Shown here: piece after piece, positions 11,852-23,200 of the stretch
Layout of the letters: the number at the start of each line of letters is the position of its first letter
How positions within the stretch are numbered: position 1 is the first letter of the stretch
Assembly: GCA_946803715.1 (NCBI GenBank)
Contig: CAMPET010000025.1
Coordinates: 289,246 to 353,245 of the forward strand
Source of the DNA: Beroe ovata
Lineage: Eukaryota; Ctenophora; Nuda; Beroida; Beroidae
Reading direction: 5' to 3'
DNA: 64,000 nucleotides
The notes under the pieces: model-generated
Database searches by the model: none
What the model saw: the letters and a program-made list of their open reading frames with translations, nothing else
What the model was told of the DNA's origin: nothing
Position numbers and translations under genes: made by a program

Positions 11852-12845
11852 GTTCTCAATATTTACACACTCACAGAATATTGGTTGTCTGAAGTGAGGA
11901 GCGAGGAAAATCTAAAATCTGAAATTCTCGATTATAATCATTCAATTCGTGTCAGCGTGGAAAAGCAAATGGAAATGTGAATAAGGTGAAATCCTTGCTG
12001 AAAATCCAGTTATTGTTCACTGTTACAGCTGAGCTCACCAGTCATAATCCTCCATTTTTATGTGTTTGCAAATTTTCTGTCTTCCTAAAAGGAAGCGACA
12101 CAAGTGTTCGCAGCGCCCTGCTTTTGGCTAAGTGTATCATTATTGCGTGTAACCGTAACTGCACGTTTGCCACTGCCATGCCATATGCTTCGCACTAGAT
12201 TAAGTTCAGGCCCAGTGAGTGTGTACAATGCTTAAGCTTTAAAGGTAAAACTTCATGGAAACTTGTGTCAGTGTAACTAAGTTTATATTCAGTGTCATCG
12301 TTCCTCTCTACTATTAGGCGGTGTTGGTTAGCAGTTCAATCACCGACTAACGAGTGTTTCTTCAGATACGAGATGAAGCTGTATTAACTCGCATCCTGCT
12401 CAAGTGGTTACTTCTACTGCAGGGTGAGGTGAACTTTTTATCTGTTATCATTTGTTCAGCTCGAATCACAGCTGGTTTCCACTTCATATTTTATCATGTC
12501 AAATCTTCTATTTTATCAGCTATTGTCAATTCCTTTAGAAATAGATACATTAAGTTTCCGGTTTAAATATGGAACAATAGTTGTTCAATTATTGCTGTAC
12601 GTTGTAACACTAACTGATAAATTAAAATAATGGTCATGGAGCTACATTTTCAATTGTTTTGATTTTCAATTGTTTTGTTTTTTAAGCTGATGGATTTGGA
12701 TAAATGTTTTTCGAGAAGAAGATTATATCTGATTTCCTTCTATGAATATGTTCCTCATAGAATGAAGATAATGGATACGAAAATTATTGTAGCCATCTCA
12801 CTCATGATAGATGTTATGCATTATGACTTATGTTTCATATTATTT

Positions 12846-13012
12846 GCGCCTTCATCGAAGGTGCGCGCGAGAAACAGAGGTCAGAATCAGATAAAATCTG
12901 ACAAATTAAAAAACAGATAAATATAAATATGATTATCTGTCCACTGTTTCTGCTTCTGGACAGAACTGAGAACATGTTGATCTGCACTTCTGTCCACTGT
13001 TTCTTGCATCCA
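12846..13012. mobile_element. MITE family A, degraded or rearranged copy
   Basis: Contains the family A pieces GCGCCTTCATCGAAGG, a GCGCGAGAAACAGAGG stretch, and two copies of CTGTCCACTGTTTCT (near 12937 and 12992), separated by unrelated AT-rich DNA. This looks like an old or nested family A insertion. Confidence 0.6.
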
Positions 13013-13320
13013 TGGGTTTTATAACAGATGTTGTACTTTAATAGCAATGCTATCTGACGTCATGTCACTGTCAGGGCTTAGCTATGCTCGACTCTGACAC
13101 CACCATGTTTCTTTTCTTGGACCTGCACCATGTTTCTTCGGACACTTGAACTTGTACTGACAGCCTAGCTTTGTACTTGCCTAATTCTTCGAACAATTAC
13201 ATGTTATGTTCTACTTCTAACTTGTCGATCGAAACTTATTCTCAGCGGTCGCGGTCTGGCATCGCCCGACAAACCAAACATTTCATTACGCTTATAACAT
13301 GAACGGAACGCGAGTTGACG

Positions 13321-13588
13321 TGGCTGTCGATGATAGCCCCAGTCCCCTGTTGAGAATTTTATTGCGCGCGCGCCGCTTCGCCGCGCGGCTCACATCAGCT
13401 GGGCCTATTATCGCCGCGCCAGACAAGAGTTGAAGAGTCAGTAACATTGCATGTTGATAAAATTCGTGGTTTGCCTGGCGATGCTAGGCCCAGCTGACGC
13501 GAAGCGGCGAGCGCCAGTGAGAATGTCTGAGAATGATTTGCGGCGCGCGCGCAATGAAATTCTCGACAGGGGCTATCACCGACAGCCA
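13321..13588. mobile_element. GC-rich palindromic element (MITE family B)
   Basis: Terminal inverted repeats of about 50 bp start TGGCTGTCG and lead into GATAGCCCC and then a GCGCGCGCGCC block; the right end is the inverse with a few mismatches. The inner part also folds on itself (GGCCCAGCTGA / TCAGCTGGGCC). No coding capacity and no clear target-site duplication. A fragment of similar sequence (AAGCCCAGCTGACGAGC) occurs near 53770. Confidence 0.7.
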
Positions 13589-13996
13589 ATTCGTGGTTGA
13601 ATATCATAATTCATTTTAATCTATTCTATTCAATTGCATCTGACAAATATTGAATTAAATTTCTGAACTTACCTCACAAAACATATTTTCTAAGAAATCT
13701 AATATGGTTATTGCACTTATTCATGTCATGAGTTGAATTTGAACTTGAACATGCCAAATTCATGTTGCAGTGGAATCTTGCAAAGATAACTGAATAGCCT
13801 AGCTTCACTGAAACATGTCGAATTTCAGCAGTTTTGGTATCTGAACCACAAATTTGGTGGAGAATGTGTTTCATTGAATTCCAGTAGTGTTATGTAAGAA
13901 GTGTTGAAGACTTGGTCTCAACTTTTCCAATGAAGTGGAAGTTTATCATCTATTATAAGTTAAAGTAGTTATGGTTAAATACCTTTATTCTTGTAT

Positions 13997-15106
13997 GGGA
14001 CCCTTCACATATTACGTAATCAAAATTCCGGAATTTTTAACCCCCTCAAATCTCAATAATCATCCATAATCAAAGCACAAACCCCCCTCTCAGAAGGGAA
14101 ATATTATGTAATCATGGGCCAGGGGCCTACCCCCTCCCCCTTCTGTAAGGTCAGAAAGGGACAAAGGAATATGATATAGAGCCTTCTCCGGTGGATTACA
14201 TGCTTAATCATAATGGGGGTCGGGGCAAAATGACTTACTAAATGTGTTCAGATCCCTAGTTCAAGCGGCAACCTTGAACATTTTGATGAAGGACTCAACA
14301 GACATGCCTTAAGGATGTTCACAGACTTGCTTACACTTGCCCTATAGGCTCCTTTCTGCTTCGATTGCGTAGTATGCTGATTGTATCCAGTGTAGCCTCT
14401 TGACCATTTTGAGTGGAATACTGACTTATACGCTAAGTAAAGAGAATGTACAGTAAGTGTATCTTTGAAGAGAGTACAGTTATTAAGAAATTAACATTCT
14501 TAAGACATGCATATATTGAGTCCTTAGCTGGTGGCCCTCTTAGATTTGACTTGGTGGTAGCCCTCAGCACAAACTTGAAGCTCCACATATCTAGGTATGA
14601 AATTATATCTTGTTAATGTGCTGTAAAAGTGTATAATTGAATTGAAGTACTATACTAAGTTGTATACAGTGAGTATACGCTTGGCAGAAAGGAGCACAGT
14701 GAGTGCAAGCAATATACAGTGAGTATACACTGAGTAGATAGGAGCACAGTGAGTGCAAACAGTTACTTACCTCTTATATCAAGCCACATGGTTTTAACTT
14801 GTGTTTCAAATTGGTGCTTAATGAGCTCATTACACACTGCTGAAGTGTCACGTGATCTGATACTTACAACCATGATATACCACTTGATCCACCAGAGGTA
14901 TACACACATACTGTAAACCTAATCAGAGAAAATGGTGCATGTCAAACTTTGAACTTGCAGTCTGATAGGCGTCGAGAGCCAAGAATTCTAAAAATGTCTT
15001 GATCACGTAATCAAGGTCAAAACCCCCCTCCCCCCTCCGTAATCAAGTGTAATCATTTGGAAACCCCCTCCCCCCTCGGCTGATTACGTAATATGTGAAC
15101 AGTCCC
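13997..15106. mobile_element. 1.1 kb non-autonomous TIR element (family C)
   Basis: Ends are inverted repeats of about 26 bp: the left begins GGGACCCTTCACATATTACG and the right, inverted, begins GGGACTGTTCACATATTACG; both continue TAATCA. Subterminal stretches are rich in CCCCCTC and TAATCA words at both ends. TAT flanks both sides, so a TA or TAT target duplication is possible. No transposase frame is present, and the middle carries a 50-bp tandem duplication. Confidence 0.75.
14663..14762 (+). repeat. Two tandem copies of a 50-bp unit
   Basis: Units 14663-14712 and 14713-14762 share TATACAGTGAGTATAC and GGAGCACAGTGAGTGCAA. They lie inside the 1.1 kb family C element. Confidence 0.85.
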
Positions 15107-15589
15107 TATTTAAACAGTTATTTCTTCATTTTAATTCACTTGATCCAGGATTCTTATTTCGTTTTTGATGTCATGTTTTTTTGAAGCCAAGTTGGGCAAC
15201 AATGCTGAAGGGACCTTAAAGTTTTTTTCAGTCTGAAAACATTCTGTTACAAAGTTTAGGGTAAGTAGTGTAGTGGTATGGTGAGCAGACTTTCGATTAA
15301 AAGATTGAGAGTTGGAAACACGGCTAGTGCACAACTCAGCTAAGGGCGAGAGATTTAACTCAAGCCTATGCAGCCCAATAGTTCACTCAGCCAAGTGTAC
15401 AGGAAACTGTGCAGGAGGGTTAAATGAGGAGCTGCCAATTGCAGTTAAGTCTTGGGTGAATAAAGCATGGACTACAGTTCCTTAATTGACACTGGCTTGT
15501 TTACTTGAATCCTTCGATTCATGCCATTGGCTATTGGAATAGAAGTAAATCCCTGTAAGCAAAAGTGTCTGATTGATAAATCATTTTAG

Positions 15590-16791
15590 CATGCTTGTGT
15601 CAACTTCTGTGCCAGCTAAGAAAAGGAAGCGTAAATCAGCCCCTGGTGAAACCTTGATCAGAGATAAGAAGGTTAAGTTAAAATCTTGTGAAATACCAGA
15701 GCTGATCTTGTGTGCTGATGAGCTGAAGGCTGATAACAAAGATGAATCTCTTTATGAACCAACCCTGTGCAATTTCGATCAAAAGTCACCACTGGTTGTG
15801 AAGGAAGAACCAGTTGATGCTCCTGATGAGTTAGAAAAACATAAGAAAAAGGGGAAAAAGAAGAAGAAAAGGTGTTCAGCGAAAGATATCTCCTCCTTTG
15901 AGCATGAATCTGATCACATCAGCAATGACACTCTTATAAAGCTTGAGGGTAGAGAAAGTCAAAAGCAGTCTCCTGGCAAATTAAAGGAAGAGCCTGTGAC
16001 ACCTGAGAAACAATTAGTCAAAGTTGAACCAGTTAATATTGGTCCATTGTTCATGACCAATATCAAGCAGGTATCTGTTGTGAAGCAATATTGTGAGTTT
16101 TTACCAAATATGACTGTTATTTCAAATGTCACTGGACGAATCAAGAAAAATCTTGATTGACTTGAAATACCAATTGTTATTTCAGGAGTTAGAAGAAATT
16201 GATGATGCAGTTGTGCAACATGTGTCAAGAAAGTTGTCTTATAAATTAACTGACTCATGTATTGTTAACTATGAAACATCTTTACATTGTGCAATTCCGC
16301 CTCAATTCAGCATCAACATACAGTAAGTATTTTTCCTATTCAAAAATGATCCTGCATTCCTGCTCAAACTCCCTTAAGTGACCTCTTCTTGAGATAAACA
16401 CATTTTCTTCCCCAGGAATGGTATCAGAGTTCACCTAGCAACACTTCACCTAAAATACCTTGAATCAGAACAAGGAGTTCTTCTGAAATGCACGAAAATA
16501 AGGCTCAAACAGCAAACTGCCAGCATAGTTTCCATTTCTCCTGAACTTCATTTTGATATATCATGCACAGTAACTTTGTTTAGGCCTAAACTTGGAGCCA
16601 TATTGGAAGGAACAATTGTCAAGTTAGGTCCAGGATATGTGAACTGTTTGGTTTATGGGTATTTCACAGCTGTTGTATATGACAGATTCAGCAAACCGGT
16701 AGAAGTTGGTAACATCATCCGGTTCAAGCTTCAGTTTTACCAAGTTACAGTCCACAATGACTTTATTCTGAAAGGAGTTCCAGTAACCTGA
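15590..16791 (+). CDS. POLR1F: RPA43-like RNA polymerase I subunit (POLR1F/TWISTNB)
   Basis: Three coding exons, 15591-16070, 16186-16322 and 16416-16791, agree in phase and give 330 residues (human 338). The C-terminal half matches RPA43: a VHLATLHLKYLE strand region, then the OB-fold block FRPKLGAILEGTIVKL and GYVNCLVYGYFTA, which correspond to the family's PGQKLxGxVNKV and IGCLVHGCFNA. In Pol I this subunit, with its partner, forms the stalk that contacts the Rrn3 initiation factor. The first 160 residues are charged and poorly conserved, with Lys-rich blocks (KKRKRK, KKKGKKKKKR) and four SUMO consensus motifs at Lys71, 117, 132 and 144. In vertebrate RPA43 the Lys-rich tail is C-terminal, so the order here is reversed. 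The acceptor CATTTTAG ends one base before the ATG. Confidence 0.65.
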
Positions 16792-17247
16792 CTTTTCCCT
16801 ATTGAAAACTCGATATCAAGCTTTCTGTAGAGAGAGTTACAGTGATTAAGTTTTGATGCATTGATATCAAAGATAAGGGCATAATGTGGGATAGTTGGGT
16901 GAGAATTGAGGTTAATTATCAAGTTTTTAACATATTTCGAATTATCAATAAGTTCTGTGGTTCAATCACAGCATGTGCCATCATATTTAATGATCTTTTT
17001 ATTTTTCATTATCTTACGGTTTGCTAATTATAACTTGTGACGATTCGTTAACCTGTGATTTTCGTTATTCTAGCGAAGTTCGGCTCTCGGGAAACGAGAA
17101 TAAGAAGCTTCCTTCTGGCTTACCACAGCATGTGAGTACATCCACTCTCTGACCTTAATCTCTAAGTAATCTCTGTTAACTCTGAAAAAATGCTTTGACA
17201 CACGCATATTAACAGTAGTATGCTGATACACTCTACCCTGTTTACAG

Positions 17248-20200
17248 ATGTCTAGAGACACGTCCGAGGAGCCTGTAACCAAGAAACGTAAAGTAGAACA
17301 CTCATCAAGCGCACCTCACAACGTGAGTTCCTATTGTTTTGTTGGGCCCCAATGTTCTCATATTCATTTCGAATCCCACTCTCGATACAGTAGGGGAAAC
17401 TTGGGCCCTAAGTTCATTCGTCTCAACTGAAATTAGGAAAGGTACCTCCGCTGTTCGTTCTGAATTGAAAAATGGGATTCGACCCGTCAATCTGTCCAAC
17501 ATACCGCTCACATGTGTGATTGTCCGTCTGTTTGCATCGTATTCTGCTTATGATACTACCACATCACGTGATCTTGTAATGCATACTGTTATTAAATCAT
17601 CTCATATGTGTGTGTGTGCGTGCGTGTGTGTGTGTGTTTGTATGTGTTTTAATACTATGCATTGCAATCAGTCTTTGTTCTATCCTGCAGATCACTTGCA
17701 TTGCAATACTCAGTGTTTCTTGTTGCTCTGGATATGATGTGATTGTCACACTCATTAATCACTTCATGATTTCATGTTACTTTTTCGGAGACTAAGTGGT
17801 TGTCTGGACATAACCGTGCTTCGACTGCCTACGAATTTTATCACGAACTTAAACTTTGTTTCATTGTTCAAAAAGTCTGCTACTTATTACGTTGCCTAGC
17901 TACAACCCTTCTGTAATTGCTATTGAGAGTATTCATGTATTCCAGGTTATTTCATTCACTTGATGTTGAGCATCCTCTGTAAAAGAAGCATCAATTATTC
18001 CATATATAGTCACACAATATATCGTCCGTTACCTAGTACCACACGCTGAGAGATCACGCATTATGTGTTTGTGGGTTATACATTGCGCTCTTCCCACTTG
18101 TTTACCGTATACCTCCCAGTAACTGGACTACGACATCATTATAGGTACCACGCAATTTCTCGTGTCACCAATTTTTAAGCATATCACACACGGCTGGCAT
18201 AGATCCAGCCGGTTAATCACTTTTTAATTACTCGATAATTACGTGATTGGTTGTACAGTTGTTACGTACCGGCAATTGATCCAGCATCCTGATGACCAAT
18301 TGCCGGATATATGCTGAATAGTGAATAGCCGAACTCTCTCTTTCTATATCCATGGCGCTATTTCTCCGCATGTGTTCCGAACATACCTCACAATGTGTGA
18401 ATCGTGAATCGGACACGTTTTCGCTGTTTACTTTCTCGTTATGAAGTTATTTGAGGTGTTTTTCATACTTTCCTCTATTATATGACCTCACCACATTCTT
18501 TCCCCCTACTATAGTCTATAGTTTTAGCAATTAGCACTGTGCATTTGATGCTCAATTGTACGTGAAATTGATGGTCCAACCGGCAACGGGCAACCAGTTT
18601 AATCGATGATAACACTGTATCCAAATAACAAATCGATTAGGGCAATTAATTTGTCAACTAAATCGACTCCAGGCTCCAATGGAATAAGCGCTGCTTTGTA
18701 TGACGTCACTGAAGCTTCAAATGGATCAGATTTCACCACACAGCAGTTTCTCCCTTTTTTTCCTGCTATATTATACCATGACACGATGAACATACGGTGA
18801 CGTGTCAAAAACAGACTCTTCAGTAGTATTATTACTCACACTGAACACACACTTAGGTGTGTATATATTGCTTTGAGCTTGTTGTTGTTGTACAGTGCAC
18901 TTGATAAGTTGGTACAGATACATACTTATCATTTCTTTCCTTATCGCTGTTTCGATATCAAAATCGCTTGAGCGGTTTTTGTGTGACTTCCTTATCTTCC
19001 GTTTTTTAATCGTTTTTTGGTGTCTTTTCATTATGTATAACCGTGGAGTGGAGAGGTAATGTAATATCCCACATTGTATCACGGTATTGTGACGTCATGG
19101 GACTAATGTTAAGATAAGCGGTGTTATAATATACAATCTATATTATAGTCATTGTATGTTATCCACTTTTTCTTTTCACTTTCAAAACGCTTTTCTACGC
19201 AACGAGCTTTCACTCTGATTCGTGGTGTCCAATATCTATAACAGCAAGAAGCAGCTGCGACTGCTACTACAGCTATGACCATCATGGGCCAGGATACTCT
19301 GAAATATAAGAGACTGGGATGCGGGAAGGGTAAAAGTTCCTAGTAGGATATGTTTTCTCATTCCAGTCTTAGGTCCAGCACGGGGATCTAGAAACTCCCT
19401 ATTTCTTACGTCAGACTATATAGGAAATTTGAGGCTCACCAATATCACCAGCATAAACCGTTTAGGTGCAAAATTTGGAAACATAGTGAGGTACAGAATT
19501 TCCCCTACTCCCTAACGCGTTTTGGACGCGTCTCAACAACAGATCACTTTAATCAGTGAAACTATCCAATGTACTGAATTTCAAACAAATAAAATACAGG
19601 GTGTGCCAAAATAAACGCAACAAAAGTAGACGTACAATCAGAGGCTTCTACGTTTGTTGCGTTTTTTTGGCACACCCTGTAAAATTCAATGACCATCAAC
19701 AAGTTATGGCCATTTTGGGAATCAAGAGCGAGACAACCTCAAAACTCAGTATTCAGGAAACTTTTTGACGCCGTCAAGTTGACGGACTCGAAATACAATC
19801 ATATAGAAAATTAATATTCCAAGGCTTCATGTACGCTATTTTCATTCTGTAAACTGACACAGTAAGTACTACGAGAGTCGGACAAATTTCGAGAGATCGG
19901 CGTCCTCTTCTCCCATGATAACGCTCTCCTCTTTGCTTGCACCAGCATTTCCGCCAGCTCCTGTCTTTCTGACCATGTCGTGGAGCCACTTGACACCGAC
20001 AGTTTGGCTCTCTGCAGTGGTGGTGTCAATAAGACATGCCCCCATGAGGACCACTAGGAGAGTCGCACAGAAAACAGACATGATCTGAGGGACAGAAGTT
20101 GGGATTAAATTTAACCGTCACATTATAACAGTGACAAGAGTTAGTCTTATCGACAAAATGAAATAGTGCAAAGGGAGAAAATGTCGTGCGCATCCAAATA

Positions 20201-23200
20201 TTGGTCATGGAATGAGTGCTGTGTTCCTATGGACCGCTAGCCATGGACACTGCTATAGTGCTCTAATGAGTTATCGAAGCCCAATCTGAGCTTTTTATAT
20301 AGTGAATTGCACAAAAAGAAATCGCGCCACAGAGACCAAGATGTAGTTACTAGTTGTATTGTTTTTCTGATAGTTCAATGAGGTTGAAGGTCAGGGTGGC
20401 TCAAAAACATGGGGCACAATATGGATATCTTCTCGAGAGCATCATTCATTGAACATGATTCCTCGATTCCGAGCCCATTAAAGTTCTAGAGGAGTCAATG
20501 TCACCGAGATTGACAAAGCATCGATTCATTGAGGTCACAATGAAACGGGGACGCATTATGAACGACTCCAATTTTTTCATTGGATATTATTTATATGATA
20601 GTTCAATTATTCTATACTAGTATCATGAAACGATCGAAGCTTCGGCTTCTCAAAAATGTTTGGGCTAGATTGAATTCAATATGTTGCACTAAAATTCTTC
20701 AACAATCAACATCACTGGTTTTTAAGACTCGATCTGATGGAGAGATGAAATGCATGGTTCCATGAAAAAAGGTGCAAAGCCTGGGCCCAGGTTCAAAGCC
20801 AGATAAAATACACCAGCTGGTGCACCACTCTTGCAAAATTCTTCTCACACTTGTAACTTTGTAAAATCTAAGATGTTAAGATGCACTTCCAGACTGATGC
20901 TTAAGGTTATGAAGTAACCTTCAAGATTTATTTGGCAGATCACAGAAATAAGCTTCGGAAAGTTGCGCTCCCAGACCACCGCTCCAGGTTAAGAGAGTAG
21001 AGACTTACTGAATGACAAAACTAAATTAGTTGTTTAATATCAAAGATTTCAAGATTTGATAAAAAGAAACTCTGTGGCTTCTGGGGGCAGTACCGGTTAC
21101 GGGACTCATTGAATGGAAGAACGAAATAAGTTATTGAATTTCCGAAAGTCTTCAAGGTAGATGCACTTTTCAGACCGCTGCTGAAGATTTTTATTTTCAA
21201 TAGAATAAGATGGGCATAGGTTTTATTAGTTGAATTGATGTTAAAAGACCTCAGAAATTTTGCACTGCAGCGGGATAATGGGTAAGGACTCGCTTTGCTA
21301 GAAGCAAGGCCAGATAGATTTTTTCCATCTTCAATGGTCACTATATGGTACTATATGTACATTTTGTCATGATACATTTTGTCATCACAGCAGCATGTTT
21401 ATTTAATGAACTATCATGAATGAAAACTTCGGTTATAAGACTTCAGCTTCTACTTTGGCTTCAGCAAAAAATTGGACTACGGCTTCTGCTTCGGCTTCGG
21501 CCAAAATTATGACTTTCATGATAGGTATGTGAGGAAACTTAACTTCTTGCTATCTAGGGCCAGATTGAACACCAAGACTTTCTGTTTTTGAAGTCATGCA
21601 TCTTATTAAGCCATATCGGTATAATGCCCCGAACTTTATTATACTGATGTTTGCTTTATTCGCTTAATATGTTATTCATGCTATTTTGGGTATTTTACTG
21701 CTGGTCATGACTTGAATAATAGGCTCGAATCAGTGCGAATAATGAAAAAATAAATACGGAATTATTCGTTCGCTCGCGAATTTACATTCAATCCAGGTAC
21801 AGGATACTTTGTCAATTGCTTACGACCAATATCGGAGAGAAACTCACCCTGACGCCACTTTATTCTAATACCCCTCCATTCCAATACAACTCAATTCCAA
21901 ATTCCGATACCACCCTTTCTCTGACATACTAACACCACATATTAACACCAAATTTTTGATAGGGAGAAATGCAGCAAACCAATGGCAACGGTTCTACTCA
22001 GGCGGGAGCAAATGGCGATATTGACGAGTCTCTATACTCGAGACAATTGTGAGTATGTCAATAGGATTTTGTCAGATGTCATTCTGTGTCCAGTATCTAG
22101 AGTTGGTCATTTTCTACAAACTAGACAATGATTTCCTCGTGTCAAAGATAGGTACTCGCAAATCCAATTTCATAATTCATAGCCAATATGGCATAAATCT
22201 CTTCCCAAGCGTACTCGTATGCTATATTTATTCTAACACTTATGAAGTTATTAGTTCTGATAATGTATCTAACATATCTATGACGTCAGATGACATTTAG
22301 CGATGCGTCAAATAAGCACATCACAGGGCACGACCATTATCTGAGATCATTCATTGAAATAGAAGTCCACACTGCTATCCATAGAGTATAGACTTAATGC
22401 TTACATGTGTCAACTGCTTTCACCTATCATATTCACTATTCCAAGGCTTTGATTCTGAAAGGCCCTCCTTATGACTTTATGAACCAATAGTGAGATTTGC
22501 CTCAGGTACGTGTTGGGCCACGAGGCCATGAGGAAGATGGCTGCTAGCAACATCCTTATCTGTGGTCTAGGGGGTCTGGGCGTCGAGGTTGCCAAGGATT
22601 TGATACTGGGTGGGGTGAAGAGTGTCACACTCCAAGATCATAAGACTACCACTCATCAGGACCTCTCATCCCAGGTTTGCCTACCGTTTCCAAGTCAGTG
22701 AAGAGTTTAAGGAAGGACTGAACATTTTGTAACGGATTGTGTAACTCCTACTTTTCAGTTCTTCCTCCGAGATTCGGATCTCGGTCGTAACCGAGCGGAG
22801 GCGTCACACTCGCGGCTGGTCGAACTAAACGAGTACGTGAGCACGACGTTCACGACGGAGCCTGTTACGACCGAGCTCGTCTCCAGATTCAGTGTCGTCG
22901 TGTTAACGGATTCCCTACGCGAGGAGCAGCTCAGTATCGGGGAGTTCTGTCACGCAAACAGCATCAAGTTCATCTGTGCGAACTCGCACGGTGTATTCGG
23001 GTGAGATACACTGCCACTTCACACGGCCTGGAATTGTTTGTTTGTCTGATAAGATATCCCCTGGAGACCTCTCCATTCTATCTCTCTTAATCTGTGACTA
23101 GAATTGCTTGCCTCCGATCGTGAGAGAAATGAATTGACTCCCCACCTATTGTCCTATTATTGTGCGTCACACTGCGCAAAAAGAGAAAAGGTTCTCTATT

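Larger units (their letters stand above)
11852..15589. other. Repeat-rich intergenic region between IMPDH and RPA43-like gene
   Basis: No supported coding gene in 3.7 kb. It holds a family A fragment (about 12846-13012), a GC-rich palindromic element (13321-13588) and a 1.1 kb terminal-inverted-repeat element (13997-15106). The remaining sequence is AT-rich and unremarkable. Confidence 0.7.
17323..21962 (+). other. 4.6 kb first intron of UBA1
   Basis: Besides the mini-mariner hairpin and the candidate secreted-peptide gene, this intron holds AT-rich DNA, a short GT tract near 17607-17640 and weak internal similarity near 20880-21190 (repeats of an AGATGCACTT...CAGAC type). Other frames over 60 codons here have no codon or domain support. 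Confidence 0.7.

Noticed and set aside
18771-19082. 103-codon minus-strand frame in UBA1 intron 1
   Set aside because: Basic, low-complexity content typical of random AT-rich DNA; no good acceptor or family match.
21021-21341. 106-codon minus-strand frame in UBA1 intron 1
   Set aside because: Overlaps weakly repeated sequence and shows no protein-like conservation pattern.
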